Shown: positions 8,084-16,943 of the stretch, in pieces
How the letters are laid out: every line of letters starts with the position of its first letter
Numbering within the stretch: position 1 is the first letter of the stretch
From: Niabella ginsenosidivorans
GTDB taxonomy: Bacteria > Bacteroidota > Bacteroidia > Chitinophagales > Chitinophagaceae
Assembly: GCF_001654455.1 (NCBI RefSeq)
Contig: NZ_CP015772.1
Span: 4,774,001 to 4,838,000, forward strand
Reading direction: 5' to 3'
Length of the DNA stretch: 64,000 nucleotides
The notes under the pieces: model-generated
Database searches by the model: none
Told to the model about the DNA's origin: nothing
The model's input: the letters and a program-made list of their open reading frames with translations, nothing else
Translations under genes and position numbers: made by a program

Positions 8084-9613
8084 ATGGCATCAATAATAGA
8101 TATTAAAATACCCCGATCGATTGCCAGCGCCTTGCGTCTTCCTAAGCGCAATGCAAAATCACAGCAGCGAAGAGTATTGAAAAAGCTGTTAAATAAGGCC
8201 AGGTTTACAGAATTTGGCCAACATTATCATTTCGATAAGATCTTACTCTCCAGGAACATAGAAAAAAGCTTTCAGAAAGATGTGCCCATTTTTGATTATA
8301 ATAAAATTTATAATGAATGGTGGGTGAAAACCCTGGAAGGAAAGCCGGACATTACCTGGCCTGGTAAAATAAAATATTATGCATTAAGCTCCGGTACCTC
8401 AGAGGCATCCAGTAAATACATTCCCGTAACAGAAGACCTCTTAAAAAGCAATACGATCAATTATATAAAGCAGCTTATCAGCGTATTTGGTTATAAACAG
8501 GCTAATAAAAAGTCGCTAACAAAGGATTTCCTGATCATTGGCGGGGCCACCAACCTGCAAAAAGGTGAGGCCGGCTGGTTTGCCGGGGATCTTAGCGGCA
8601 TCCTGGCAAAAAAACGCCCCTTCTGGTTCCAGACCTTTTATAAGCCCGGGGGCAGAATTGCAGCAATAGCAGACTGGAACCAAAAGCTGAATGAAATTGT
8701 GGACAATGCCCATAAATGGGACATCGGGTACATTGTTGGCGTGCCGGCATGGTGCCAGATGTGTATGGAAATGGTAATAGAACGCTATAAATTGGCAAAT
8801 ATTCATGAAATATGGCCAAATTTTGGCGTTTTTGTGCATGGCGGCGTTGCCTTTGAACCTTACAAAAAGTCTTTTGACAAATTATTGGGCAAGCCCATTG
8901 TATATGTAGAGAACTATCTGTCCAGCGAAGGATTCATCGGTTATAAAATGAAGGAAGACCGCGGGATGCAGTTGGTTACCAATAATAATATCTTTTTTGA
9001 ATTTGTGCCTTTTGACAATTGCAATTTTGATTCAGACGGTTCCATTGTTGCCAACCCCGAAGCAAAGCTGATCGATGAGGTTGAGGAAGGAAAAGAATAT
9101 GCCTTGCTGATGAGCACTAATGCCGGCAGCTGGCGTTATCTAATTGGAGATACAATAAAATTTCTGGACAAGGAAAAGGCTGAAGTGATCATCACCGGCC
9201 GCACCCGGCATTTTCTAAGCCTTGTTGGTGAGCATCTGAGCGTGGAGAATATGAATCGTGCCATACAGGATGCCAATGATCATTTTAACATAAGCATACA
9301 GGAATATACGGTAGTGGGCTTTCCCTATGAAGGGTATTTTGCACACAGATGGTATGTAGCCACCGCTGACCCGGTAAACAAAGATGCGCTGATAACGTTT
9401 ATTGATAACAAGCTAAAGGAAATAAACGACGACTATGCAACGGAAAGAACCAGTGCTTTAAAGGATGTCTTCATTGAAGTGCTGGCTCCGGAAACTTTTA
9501 TGAAGTTCATGGAGCTGAAAGGCAAATTAGGCAGTCAGCATAAATTTCCACGTGTAATGAAGGGCAAAATGCTCCGGGACTGGGAAAATTTTTTAAAAAC
9601 CGGTCAACTTTAA
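8084..9613 (+). CDS. GH3 auxin-responsive promoter family protein (acyl-acid amido synthetase-like)
   Basis: The 509-residue protein belongs to the GH3 branch of the adenylate-forming superfamily. It shows the ATP-binding SSGTSE motif (about residue 104, after KYYALS), a YVENYLSSEGFIGYK segment in the central acyl-binding part, the WRYLIGDT hinge region and TGRTRHFLSLVGEHLS in the C-terminal domain. Plant GH3 enzymes adenylate jasmonate or auxin and couple it to amino acids. Many Bacteroidetes carry a homologue of unknown substrate, so amide-bond formation is inferred and the substrate left open. It is cytosolic and followed 40 bases later by a LysE exporter gene. Confidence 0.85.
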   Translation: MASIIDIKIPRSIASALRLPKRNAKSQQRRVLKKLLNKARFTEFGQHYHFDKILLSRNIEKSFQKDVPIFDYNKIYNEWWVKTLEGKPDITWPGKIKYYALSSGTSEASSKYIPVTEDLLKSNTINYIKQLISVFGYKQANKKSLTKDFLIIGGATNLQKGEAGWFAGDLSGILAKKRPFWFQTFYKPGGRIAAIADWNQKLNEIVDNAHKWDIGYIVGVPAWCQMCMEMVIERYKLANIHEIWPNFGVFVHGGVAFEPYKKSFDKLLGKPIVYVENYLSSEGFIGYKMKEDRGMQLVTNNNIFFEFVPFDNCNFDSDGSIVANPEAKLIDEVEEGKEYALLMSTNAGSWRYLIGDTIKFLDKEKAEVIITGRTRHFLSLVGEHLSVENMNRAIQDANDHFNISIQEYTVVGFPYEGYFAHRWYVATADPVNKDALITFIDNKLKEINDDYATERTSALKDVFIEVLAPETFMKFMELKGKLGSQHKFPRVMKGKMLRDWENFLKTGQL

Positions 9614-9653
9614 TTTTCCGTTTTGAAAACTTCCTTTATATTGTTTTTCAATT

Positions 9654-10274
9654 ATGATTGAAGCCTTTATTAAAGGATTGACCATGGGAGTGCTGCTCAG
9701 CCTTTCGGTAGGGCCGGTGCTTTTTTCAGTCATTAAACACAGCATCAATGTGGGTCATAGGGGCGGACTGGCTTTTGTGCTGGGAGTTTCCGCCAGCGAT
9801 GCTTCTCTTGCGTTTATCAGCAATTTTTTTTCACAGTTTTTTACGCTCCTCAGCTCGCACAAAGTGGTCATCAGTATTGCCGGCAGCACTTTTCTGATTA
9901 TACTGGGCGTTTACTATGCCTTCTTTAAGAAGATAAGAATTAAGGACCGTATCAAAAAATCGCCGCCTCTTTTTCGCAAGCGCGATTATCTGCAGCTTTT
10001 TTTATCCGGCTTTTTTTTAAATACCTTAAACCCCGGCGTTTTTATTTTCTGGCTAACTGCTTCCACAACATTTATTACTCACACAGTTAATGAACGCATT
10101 GTAATTTTTGTAACCTGCTTATTATTTGTTTTGGGCACTGATATTACCAAGGTGATGCTGGCCAATAACATTCGTAACCGCCTTACTCCCAGAAACATTC
10201 ATTTACTGAACCGTATAAATGGTTTTGTGCTGATGTGCTTTGGACTGGCGCTTATTATAAGGCTCCTCGTTTAA
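9654..10274 (+). CDS. LysE/RhtB family amino-acid exporter
   Basis: The 206-residue hydrophobic protein has six predicted membrane segments and the LysE N-terminal signature GVLLSLSVGPVLFSVIKHSINVGHRGGLAFVLGVSASD. LysE-type carriers export amino acids and related small molecules across the inner membrane. The short gap after the GH3-type gene on the same strand hints that it could export that enzyme's product, which is speculation. The start is ATG 9654. mtgA follows after 65 bases. Confidence 0.85.
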   Translation: MIEAFIKGLTMGVLLSLSVGPVLFSVIKHSINVGHRGGLAFVLGVSASDASLAFISNFFSQFFTLLSSHKVVISIAGSTFLIILGVYYAFFKKIRIKDRIKKSPPLFRKRDYLQLFLSGFFLNTLNPGVFIFWLTASTTFITHTVNERIVIFVTCLLFVLGTDITKVMLANNIRNRLTPRNIHLLNRINGFVLMCFGLALIIRLLV

Positions 10275-10339
10275 AAAACGGGAAATAATGGGACAGCTTT
10301 CTTATTTTTATCACAGTACTCGGTATATGATTTAAGAAG

Positions 10340-11035
10340 ATGCGCGTTTTAAAGGGAATATGGAAATGGGGCCTGCGGTTATTCGTAGTACTGTTCATTG
10401 GCCAGTTCATATATATTGTACTATTGAAATGGGTAAACCCTCCGGTCACCTTTACCCAGATCGGCAGTATGCTGGCGGGCAGAGGTTGCCACAGCCGGAA
10501 CAAGTCTTCAGCAGATGTTTCAGAAAATGCCCGCCTGGCAGTAATTGCGTCAGAAGACCAGCTGTTTCCGGATCATAATGGTTTTGACTGGAAAAGTATC
10601 CAGAAAGCAATAGAATACAATCAGAAAAAGCCGGGACGGTTAAGAGGCGCCAGCACCATCAGCCAGCAAACCGCAAAAAATGTATTTTTATGGCAGGGCC
10701 GAAGCTGGTTCCGTAAAGGACTGGAAACTTATTTTACCTTTATGATCGAAAGAATATGGGGTAAAAAAAGGATTCTTGAAGTATATTTAAATGTAGCGGA
10801 AACGGGCAACGGTATTTTTGGAATTGAGCAGGCTGCCCAAACCTATTTCAATAAACCCGCAAAAAATCTTACCCAGTATGAAGCCGCGGCTATTGCAGCC
10901 ATCCTGCCCAACCCTTTAAAGCTGAGTGTCAGACCTATGTCGCCCTATGTTGCTTCAAGGGCAAGAAAAATTGTTCAGCAAATGAATTTTTTAAAGCCGG
11001 ACAGGGATATTCAACGCATTGTTCAGGCCGATTAA
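10340..11035 (+). CDS. mtgA: Monofunctional biosynthetic peptidoglycan transglycosylase
   Basis: The 231-residue protein has one N-terminal membrane anchor (residues 10-30) and a GT51 lysozyme-like domain. The motifs are in family order: ASEDQLFPDHNGFDW with catalytic Glu, RGASTISQQTAKNVFL, and KKRILEVYLNVAETGNGIFGIEQAAQTYF. The length matches MtgA, with no transpeptidase domain. It polymerises lipid II into glycan strands at the periplasmic face of the inner membrane. Its last 4 bases overlap the 3' end of the convergent Hpt gene. Confidence 0.95.
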   Translation: MRVLKGIWKWGLRLFVVLFIGQFIYIVLLKWVNPPVTFTQIGSMLAGRGCHSRNKSSADVSENARLAVIASEDQLFPDHNGFDWKSIQKAIEYNQKKPGRLRGASTISQQTAKNVFLWQGRSWFRKGLETYFTFMIERIWGKKRILEVYLNVAETGNGIFGIEQAAQTYFNKPAKNLTQYEAAAIAAILPNPLKLSVRPMSPYVASRARKIVQQMNFLKPDRDIQRIVQAD

Positions 11036-11436
11036 GCCGTTGCAGCATTGCTATCCTCATCAGTTGCTAACTGATGCACTCCAGTTTCCATGAAGCCGAT
11101 CCAGGGATGCCAGTAAGCCTCATCAACGGGCACCGGTGCCTCATTTGCAAAAAGCGCCTCTTCTTTGTCAATAACGGTTTTGTATAAAATATGGCCCGGC
11201 CCCAGGGGCGAGAATGTTGATTTAATCCGGTGAAGCAATCGTTTTATTTCATCCACATTTTTTACATGCACGGCCTCTTTAAGTTCACGGCAATCATCTG
11301 CCCACTGGCTTTTTATTTCTGCCAGGATATCACTTATTGCATCTTTATCCGCCCCCAACAGGTCTTTCAGGTAGTTGAGATTGTTATAAGAGGACTCTGA
11401 ATTATTGAGAAAGGATTCTGTCATTATAGCTAGCAT
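11032..11436 (-). CDS. Hpt-domain phosphotransfer protein
   Basis: The 134-residue helical protein contains LLHRIKSTFSPLGPG, which matches the Hpt motif (AHxLKGSSxxLG) with the phospho-accepting His followed by Arg-Ile-Lys-Ser. Upstream are helices typical of the four-helix Hpt bundle. Such proteins relay phosphate between hybrid kinases and response regulators. It lies 79 bases downstream of a LytTR response regulator on the same strand, but no sensor kinase is nearby. The start could be 11436 or the Met 4 codons in. The 3' end overlaps mtgA tail to tail. Confidence 0.75.
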   Translation of the reverse strand: MLAIMTESFLNNSESSYNNLNYLKDLLGADKDAISDILAEIKSQWADDCRELKEAVHVKNVDEIKRLLHRIKSTFSPLGPGHILYKTVIDKEEALFANEAPVPVDEAYWHPWIGFMETGVHQLATDEDSNAATA

Positions 11437-11515
11437 TTTAGTTGCTTTATATTAATTAAAGAGGGTTCAATGTACAGGAAGGATGCGTTCCCTCCTCATT
11501 TTTTTGGCTTTCCGC

Positions 11516-12229
11516 TTACAAAAGATGCAGCTTTGCCAGCAGTGCGTCTTTATAACTTTCTGAAACAGGTATTGGTTGATTTTTTATATATACCAGCCGG
11601 TCTTCAATATACTCCACTTTATCTATGGCTATTATATAGCTCCGGTGTACCCTTATGAACTGATCTGAAGAAAATTTATCTTCAATTGCTTTCAGGCTGC
11701 CGTGTACCATATAGGACCTATCCGGTAATTTAAACTGCACATAATCGCCCTTTGCCTCCATCCATAAAATATCGTCCAGGTTCACTTTCCGGATTACCTT
11801 GTTTTCCTTTATAAAGAGCTGCTTTGGAGTGACCGTATTGGTTTGCGGAGATTGCTTGAAACGGATCAGTTCCTGCGCTTTGTCCAGTGCCGTTATTACC
11901 CTTGTCAGCGTAAACGGCTTTACCAGGTAGTCTACCACGTTTAATTCAAATGCTTCAACGGCATAATTCTCTTTTGCCGTAGTCAGAATAGTATGCGGCC
12001 TGTTGGTGAGTAAACGCAACAGTTCCAGCCCGCTCATTTCCGGCATTTCTACATCTAAAAATAAAACATCCACCGGGTTCTCATCCAGGAACGCTTTTGC
12101 TTCCAGTGCATTCCCGCACTCACCAACAACAGTTACGGCATTAATATTCTGAAGGATTTTTCTTAACGTGACGCGTGCCACTTTGTTATCATCAACCAGC
12201 AAACATGTAAGAGGGCCCTTCCTGTTCAT
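11516..12229 (-). CDS. LytTR-family response regulator
   Basis: From the ATG at 12229 the protein has 237 residues: a receiver domain (acidic DD at 13-14, phospho-acceptor Asp59 in LFLDVEMPEMSG, conserved Lys104 in YLVKPF) and a C-terminal LytTR DNA-binding domain (about 135-237: VNLDDILWMEAKGDYVQFKL, then FIRVHRSYIIAIDKV). LytTR regulators bind direct repeats and often control surface or cell-wall functions. The frame is open 22 codons upstream, but those residues do not fit a receiver domain. The partner kinase is not in the window; the adjacent Hpt gene is a candidate relay component. Confidence 0.9.
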   Translation of the reverse strand: MNRKGPLTCLLVDDNKVARVTLRKILQNINAVTVVGECGNALEAKAFLDENPVDVLFLDVEMPEMSGLELLRLLTNRPHTILTTAKENYAVEAFELNVVDYLVKPFTLTRVITALDKAQELIRFKQSPQTNTVTPKQLFIKENKVIRKVNLDDILWMEAKGDYVQFKLPDRSYMVHGSLKAIEDKFSSDQFIRVHRSYIIAIDKVEYIEDRLVYIKNQPIPVSESYKDALLAKLHLL

Positions 12230-12570
12230 TTCCAAAATGTTACCTAAAATTAAGGATTTTTTGCAATATGAAAAAACCAAGCTCTGTAAAAACATACATT
12301 TATTGCGGCGCAGGCCATTACAGCAGGGGAATGAGGCTGCCCCAAAAGACAGAAGTCATCATATCGCCCTGCAGCTTTGGAAAATTTTAATGGAATTTGC
12401 CGGTTCTTCCTGCTATTGCAGGATTCGCCCGAAACGATGACTTTTGATATCGTTTCTTCCGTTTCTAATATTGATCCAATAGTAGAGTTAGTTCCGCACT
12501 ACAACGGCTACCGGCAAATAAAAAGCTGCCCGGAGGCAGCTTAAGATCATATATCCAAAGGATAATGTTA
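12230..12570. other. Intergenic region between the LytTR gene and atpA
   Basis: The region lies upstream of the minus-strand LytTR gene and downstream of minus-strand atpA. It contains the atpA terminator (12514-12542). I see no coding sequence, tRNA or clear promoter motif in the remainder. Confidence 0.5.
12514..12542 (-). terminator. atpA: Rho-independent terminator of atpA
   Basis: An 8-base-pair stem (12523-12530 with 12535-12542, AAGCTGCC/GGCAGCTT) with a 4-base loop is followed on the minus strand by a T-rich run (TTTTTATTT). It lies about 28 bases past the atpA stop, in the right orientation to end the transcript. Confidence 0.8.
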
Positions 12571-14151
12571 TTATTTCTTGTACTGAGGGATGATGCTGTT
12601 GGACAGTTCCACCATTTTTTTCAGCCCTTCTTCGGGGAGGTTCCCTTTTTTGAATTCAGCCAGAACATCGGGGTATTTATTTTCCATTTCCAGCAGGAAA
12701 TGCTCTTCAAACTCCTTTACCTTATTTACAGGAACGTCTTTGATCAGCCCGTTGGTGCCCAGGTAAATAATGGCAACCTGTTTTTCTACGGGATAAGGAG
12801 AGTATTGTGCCTGTTTCAGGATCTCCACGTTACGCGCCCCTTTGTCAATTACGTTCTTGGTTGCAGCATCAAGGTCTCCGCCAAACTTGGAAAAAGCTTC
12901 CAGCTCACGGTAAAGCGCCTGGTCCAGCTTTAAGGTACCGGCCACTTTCTTCATGGATTTGATCTGTGCATTACCTCCTACACGGCTTACGGAAATACCT
13001 ACGTTAATAGCGGGGCGGATGCCGGAAAGGAATAAGGATGATTCCAGGAAGATCTGTCCGTCTGTGATAGAGATTACATTGGTGGGGATATATGCTGATA
13101 CGTCACCGGCCTGGGTTTCAATAATGGGTAAAGCTGTTAAGGAACCGCCACCTTTTACAAGGTGTTTAATGGAATCCGGAAGATCATTCATATTCTTAAC
13201 AATCTCATCATTGCTGATCACTTTGGCGGCTCTTTCCAGCAAACGGCTGTGCAGGTAGAACACATCACCCGGATACGCTTCGCGGCCCGGGGGACGGCGT
13301 AACAGCAGCGAAACTTCACGATACGCTACGGCCTGCTTTGAAAGGTCATCATAAATGATCAGTGCAGGACGGCCTGTATCACGGAAATACTCGCCAATAG
13401 CAGCACCCGCAAACGGAGCGTAGAACTGCAAAGGAGCCGGATCAGAAGCAGAAGCTGCAACAATGGTGGTATAATCCATTGCGCCATTGTCTTCCAGGGT
13501 TTTCATCACTCCTGCAATGGTAGAGGCTTTTTGCCCAATGGCGACATAGATACAATAAACCGGCTGACCGGCTTTAAAAAATTCTTTCTGGTTAATAATG
13601 GTATCAATGGCAATGGCTGTTTTACCGGTCTGGCGGTCGCCAATGATCAGTTCCCGCTGGCCGCGGCCGATCGGGATCATGGCATCAATCGCTTTAATAC
13701 CGGTTTGCAGCGGTTCTTTTACCGGTTCACGGAAAATTACTCCCGGTGCTTTCCGCTCCAGAGGCATTTCATAAAGCTCTCCGGTAATAGGTCCTTTGCC
13801 ATCAATAGGTTGCCCCAGGGTGTTTACCACACGGCCGGTCATACCTTCACCCACTTTAATGGAAGCGATCTGCTTGGTGCGGCGCACCTTTGAGCCTTCT
13901 TTAATATCTTTTCCTTCACCCATCAGTACCACGCCCACATTATCTTCTTCCAGGTTAAGGGCTATGGCACGAACGCCGTCTTCAAACTCAACCAATTCGC
14001 CATATCTTACATTTCCAAGTCCGTATACACGGGCGATACCATCACCCACCTGTAGTACGGTACCCACTTCCTCCAAATCGGCCTGAGCATTAAAATTGCT
14101 CAACTGCTCCCTAAGAATGGCGCTTATTTCGTCTGGTTTTATTTCCGGCAT
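12571..14151 (-). CDS. atpA: F1Fo ATP synthase subunit alpha
   Basis: The 526-residue protein from ATG 14151 has the normal AtpA length. It contains the N-terminal beta-barrel ([24 protein letters not shown]), the Walker A motif [11 protein letters not shown], the [34 protein letters not shown] region and the C-terminal helical domain. The alpha subunit forms the F1 hexamer with beta and carries regulatory nucleotide sites. No atpH, atpG or other atp gene is adjacent: a terminator follows at once and a good promoter precedes. The open frame upstream of 14151 overlaps that promoter and is not part of the protein. Confidence 0.97.
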   Translation of the reverse strand: MPEIKPDEISAILREQLSNFNAQADLEEVGTVLQVGDGIARVYGLGNVRYGELVEFEDGVRAIALNLEEDNVGVVLMGEGKDIKEGSKVRRTKQIASIKVGEGMTGRVVNTLGQPIDGKGPITGELYEMPLERKAPGVIFREPVKEPLQTGIKAIDAMIPIGRGQRELIIGDRQTGKTAIAIDTIINQKEFFKAGQPVYCIYVAIGQKASTIAGVMKTLEDNGAMDYTTIVAASASDPAPLQFYAPFAGAAIGEYFRDTGRPALIIYDDLSKQAVAYREVSLLLRRPPGREAYPGDVFYLHSRLLERAAKVISNDEIVKNMNDLPDSIKHLVKGGGSLTALPIIETQAGDVSAYIPTNVISITDGQIFLESSLFLSGIRPAINVGISVSRVGGNAQIKSMKKVAGTLKLDQALYRELEAFSKFGGDLDAATKNVIDKGARNVEILKQAQYSPYPVEKQVAIIYLGTNGLIKDVPVNKVKEFEEHFLLEMENKYPDVLAEFKKGNLPEEGLKKMVELSNSIIPQYKK

Positions 14152-14212
14152 AAATAATGAGATTTTATAATTTAATTCTTTGAATTTTGGCCTAACGCCC
14201 GTTTTCAGGCTG

Positions 14213-14244
14213 CAAAAGTAGTGTATTAGCGCATTCAGAACAAA
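14213..14244 (-). promoter_or_regulatory. atpA: atpA promoter (-33 and -7 elements)
   Basis: On the minus strand TTTG (14241-14244) is followed after 20 bases by TACTTTTG then C (14213-14220). This is a full match to the Bacteroidetes housekeeping promoter (TTTG, 19-20 bases, TAnnTTTG). It lies 61 bases upstream of the atpA ATG, so the gene is transcribed on its own. Confidence 0.75.
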
Positions 14245-14412
14245 AAAATAAACGGGATATTGATTTTTATCCGCCGGCTGAAATCTGTTCCTGTCTGTTG
14301 CCGGAACCCGGCGTTTGAAAGGGCTCATTCGTATCTGCATCTCCGGCATTTACAGTGCTGATGCAGAAAAAATCCAGGTGCTTTTAAACCAGGGATCAGG
14401 GGGCATTTGCCT

Positions 14413-14883
14413 TTACAGCACCAATACCCCTGTGGGCTGGAACCGGATCTCTTTCTGAGGCTCTGTAATGGCGTCAATTTCAGCCTGGGTTTTTTTTGCG
14501 TCCTCTGCGTAATGCTTTAATTCACTAACGGAAGTGGTTTTGTTAAACGCAACGCCTTCTAAAACAACTGTTTTTCCTTTTAAGGCAACAGGCACGAAGA
14601 TGTTATAATTCCGGGATTTTACAAACATCCCTGATTTGTCCGGCAGTTCTAACGTCAGCCAGCAGCCTTTTTTGGGACATACATCCAGCACTTTGCCTGT
14701 TACCCTGGTCTGCAAAGTATCAGTCTGATGCATTTTATCTACCAGTTCCATTACCGAGATGGCGCCCCGGGCACTAATTTTTTCGCCATATGTATCTCCC
14801 TTTTTTGCTTCACCGGCCGGCGGCTGTGCATATACAGAAGCGGTGATCATCACAGCAGCAAGCAATAAGAACCCTTTTCCCAT
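14413..14883 (-). CDS. DUF4920 domain protein, secreted
   Basis: The 156-residue protein has a signal peptide (MGKGFLLLAAVMITASVYAQ) and the DUF4920 core with VTGKVLDVCPKKGCWLTLEL, in which two Cys residues flank KKG. It ends in ATGVLVL-like hydrophobic sequence. DUF4920 is a Bacteroidetes-rich family resembling OB-fold-like periplasmic proteins; no function is established. The two Cys could bind metal or form a disulfide. It follows the pterin dehydratase gene by 37 bases on the same strand. Confidence 0.8.
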   Translation of the reverse strand: MGKGFLLLAAVMITASVYAQPPAGEAKKGDTYGEKISARGAISVMELVDKMHQTDTLQTRVTGKVLDVCPKKGCWLTLELPDKSGMFVKSRNYNIFVPVALKGKTVVLEGVAFNKTTSVSELKHYAEDAKKTQAEIDAITEPQKEIRFQPTGVLVL

Positions 14884-14920
14884 AAAATATAATTATTTAA
14901 AATGCAGAGTTACTTACAAA

Positions 14921-15151
14921 TTAAAGGCAATTATTGATGCTGTTTGCCATTTTTTTGTCTTTTTCTGTAACAATATCCCCCGCATCATGAGTATTTAGCC
15001 AGATCTCTACCTTATTATAGGTATTTGTCCACGTAGGGTGATGATCCATCTTTTCAGCGATCAGGGCCACACGCGTCATAAAACCAAAGGCTTCATTAAA
15101 ATCTTTGAATTCAAATTTCCGGTATAATGTATTGTTTTTTTCTTCCCACAT
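14921..15151 (-). CDS. 4a-hydroxytetrahydrobiopterin dehydratase (PCD/DCoH)
   Basis: The 76-residue protein has the family hallmark [20 protein letters not shown] followed by [12 protein letters not shown], which includes the catalytic His pair. It is a little shorter than the usual 95-110 residues at the N terminus but the fold core is intact. The enzyme dehydrates 4a-hydroxytetrahydropterin, recycling the cofactor of aromatic amino-acid hydroxylases. No hydroxylase gene is in the window. It sits 11 bases after the IPExxxVDY gene stop. Confidence 0.88.
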   Translation of the reverse strand: MWEEKNNTLYRKFEFKDFNEAFGFMTRVALIAEKMDHHPTWTNTYNKVEIWLNTHDAGDIVTEKDKKMANSINNCL

Positions 15152-15162
15152 AACAAACCGTT

Positions 15163-15606
15163 TTAAAAAATGAGGTAATCCTTGTTCTTTATTTTTTCAT
15201 TAGTGAGCTCTGTGATCAGTTGCACCCCCGGAATTTCCCGGAGCCAGGCTTTTACCTGTTCCAGGTATTCATCCGTTACCGTATCATTTTTCATCAGCCA
15301 TAAAAAATCCAGGTGCTTGAATTCCGGCAGCAGGAACTCCCCGTCATGCAAATTATTGTATAAATAATGGCAAAGGGAGCTGTTCGGGTCCCGGTATTCA
15401 TAAACGGAGAAAAAATATAATCTCCGTTTTCTTTTCAGCTTTATCTCAATATCATGATTGATCCTGAAATCCAGTTCCAGCAGGTTATTCAGGTTCCAGC
15501 AAAATTTATAATCCTTTACCGTGGTTACTATGCCCAGGAGCTTTGTATCTTCAAAAAACTCCTCGGTGATCTGCTCGGTATTTAATGATAATTTTACGGT
15601 GGCCAT
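15163..15606 (-). CDS. IPExxxVDY family protein
   Basis: The 147-residue acidic/basic soluble protein has the layout of the Bacteroidetes IPExxxVDY family: an N-terminal strand, [30 protein letters not shown], a central [10 protein letters not shown] strand and a C-terminal [14 protein letters not shown]... KDYLIF ending. Function is unknown; family members are often near core genes such as pyruvate kinase. No signal peptide or membrane segment is seen. It is the upstream gene of a small unit with the pterin dehydratase and DUF4920. Confidence 0.75.
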   Translation of the reverse strand: MATVKLSLNTEQITEEFFEDTKLLGIVTTVKDYKFCWNLNNLLELDFRINHDIEIKLKRKRRLYFFSVYEYRDPNSSLCHYLYNNLHDGEFLLPEFKHLDFLWLMKNDTVTDEYLEQVKAWLREIPGVQLITELTNEKIKNKDYLIF

Positions 15607-15685
15607 GAATTACATAGTTACTACTGCTGTATAATCCAGCATTTTTGTAAAGGTAATAACTATTGACAGTTGGCCAAAGATCCGG

Positions 15686-16063
15686 TCAGGCAATTATGGG
15701 CCGGTACTTTTTATAATTATCAACAAGCATCCAGCTATTTATGATCAGCAATACGATTGCTATCGGCAACCCGGGTATTGAGGGATCCAGGGTCGTGTGA
15801 TGCAAAACAATGCCCACCATAACAGGAAAAATCACAAGAGCACCTAAAGCTCTTGTTTTGGGAAAAATAACCAGCAGGCCTCCTGTTGTTTCCATGATGC
15901 CTAAAAGCGGAAACAGCCATTTCAACTTTAAAATGGCGCCGGCTATTTCCATCTGTTCCGGCGTCATCTGCTGCGCAGGCATATACATAAAGAACTTATT
16001 AAGCCCGGCATTAATAAACATTAATGCAAAAAGGGTGAAGACGATCTGTTTTACTATTTTCAT
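15686..16063 (-). CDS. DoxX family membrane protein
   Basis: The 125-residue protein has four hydrophobic segments and the DoxX pattern FINAGLNKFFMYMP near the N terminus, then PLLGIMETTGGLLVIFPKTRALGALVIFPVMVGIVLHH. Family members are small quinone-related inner-membrane proteins of mostly unknown role. It is separated from its neighbours by about 75-80 bases on each side and may be transcribed alone. Confidence 0.75.
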   Translation of the reverse strand: MKIVKQIVFTLFALMFINAGLNKFFMYMPAQQMTPEQMEIAGAILKLKWLFPLLGIMETTGGLLVIFPKTRALGALVIFPVMVGIVLHHTTLDPSIPGLPIAIVLLIINSWMLVDNYKKYRPIIA

Positions 16064-16137
16064 TTTTGTTTGATTTAAGCTGTTAAAGTCAGCTCCTTTA
16101 CAATCCCATTACCTTCCGCCACCTGTTATAGTGTTGC

Positions 16138-16911
16138 TTACACACAGAGGCGCTTTTTTTCAAAATAATTATAGCTGGCAGCTACCCGCTCCAAACCATT
16201 TTGGGCTGCAGAAGGCGTTTCTATAATGCTGTACAGCATCCCGGCCTGTTCTTTTTGCCGGAACACAGCAGGAAAGTCTACTATCCCGTCACCGGCATTT
16301 ACAGGTTGTCCGCCGGCATCCACATCTCTTAAATGCCATAAAGGAAAACGTCCCGGGTATCTTTGGATAAAGGCATCCGGATCATGACCGGCCTGCACGA
16401 CCCATCCCAGATCCAGTTCAAAAACGACCAGCTCCGGGTCTGTATGGCTTAACAATGTATCAAAAGGCAAGGTGCCGTTGACTGCCTCAAATTCAAAATG
16501 GTGATTATGGTATCCTAACTGTATCCCCGCTTTTTTTGCAATACGGCCCAGTTTATTATATGTTTCCGCTATTTCTTTATAGGAATCTACCGTTCGCCGT
16601 TCGTCGGGGAACATAGAGCAGATGATGTATTTTATCCGGAGAGCGGCACCGTCTTCCAGTAATAGCTCAATAGTATCAGAAGCAGCGTTAGCATGTAAAC
16701 TGATGAGGTCCAAGCCAAGCGCATCGGCTCTCCTCTTCAGGAGCCCGGGCTTTACACCCAGCACCGTACGGGCCTCCGGGCTATAACCGGCAGCTTCCGC
16801 ATAGCTAAAGCCTTTACAGGCGAGGGCCTGCAATGTACCTTCAAAATCGGTTGCCAGGTCATTCTTTACGGACCAGAGCTGAACGCCTATTGCTTCTTTT
16901 TTATACGTCAT
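16138..16911 (-). CDS. Sugar phosphate isomerase/epimerase (xylose isomerase-like TIM barrel)
   Basis: The protein is 257 residues from ATG 16911; an alternative ATG at 16965 would overlap the upstream gene by 22 bases. Features of the AP endonuclease 2/xylose isomerase-like barrel are visible: GVQLWSVKNDL, the metal-ligand region GYHNHHFEF, VFELDLGWVVQAG, and WHLRDVDAGGQ near the C terminus. Such enzymes isomerise or epimerise sugars and ketosugars. It follows the Gfo/Idh gene closely, a common pairing in sugar catabolism through keto intermediates. Confidence 0.82.
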   Translation of the reverse strand: MTYKKEAIGVQLWSVKNDLATDFEGTLQALACKGFSYAEAAGYSPEARTVLGVKPGLLKRRADALGLDLISLHANAASDTIELLLEDGAALRIKYIICSMFPDERRTVDSYKEIAETYNKLGRIAKKAGIQLGYHNHHFEFEAVNGTLPFDTLLSHTDPELVVFELDLGWVVQAGHDPDAFIQRYPGRFPLWHLRDVDAGGQPVNAGDGIVDFPAVFRQKEQAGMLYSIIETPSAAQNGLERVAASYNYFEKKRLCV

Positions 16912-16943
16912 ATTTTGCAGGATAAAATGAATGCTCACGGGTT

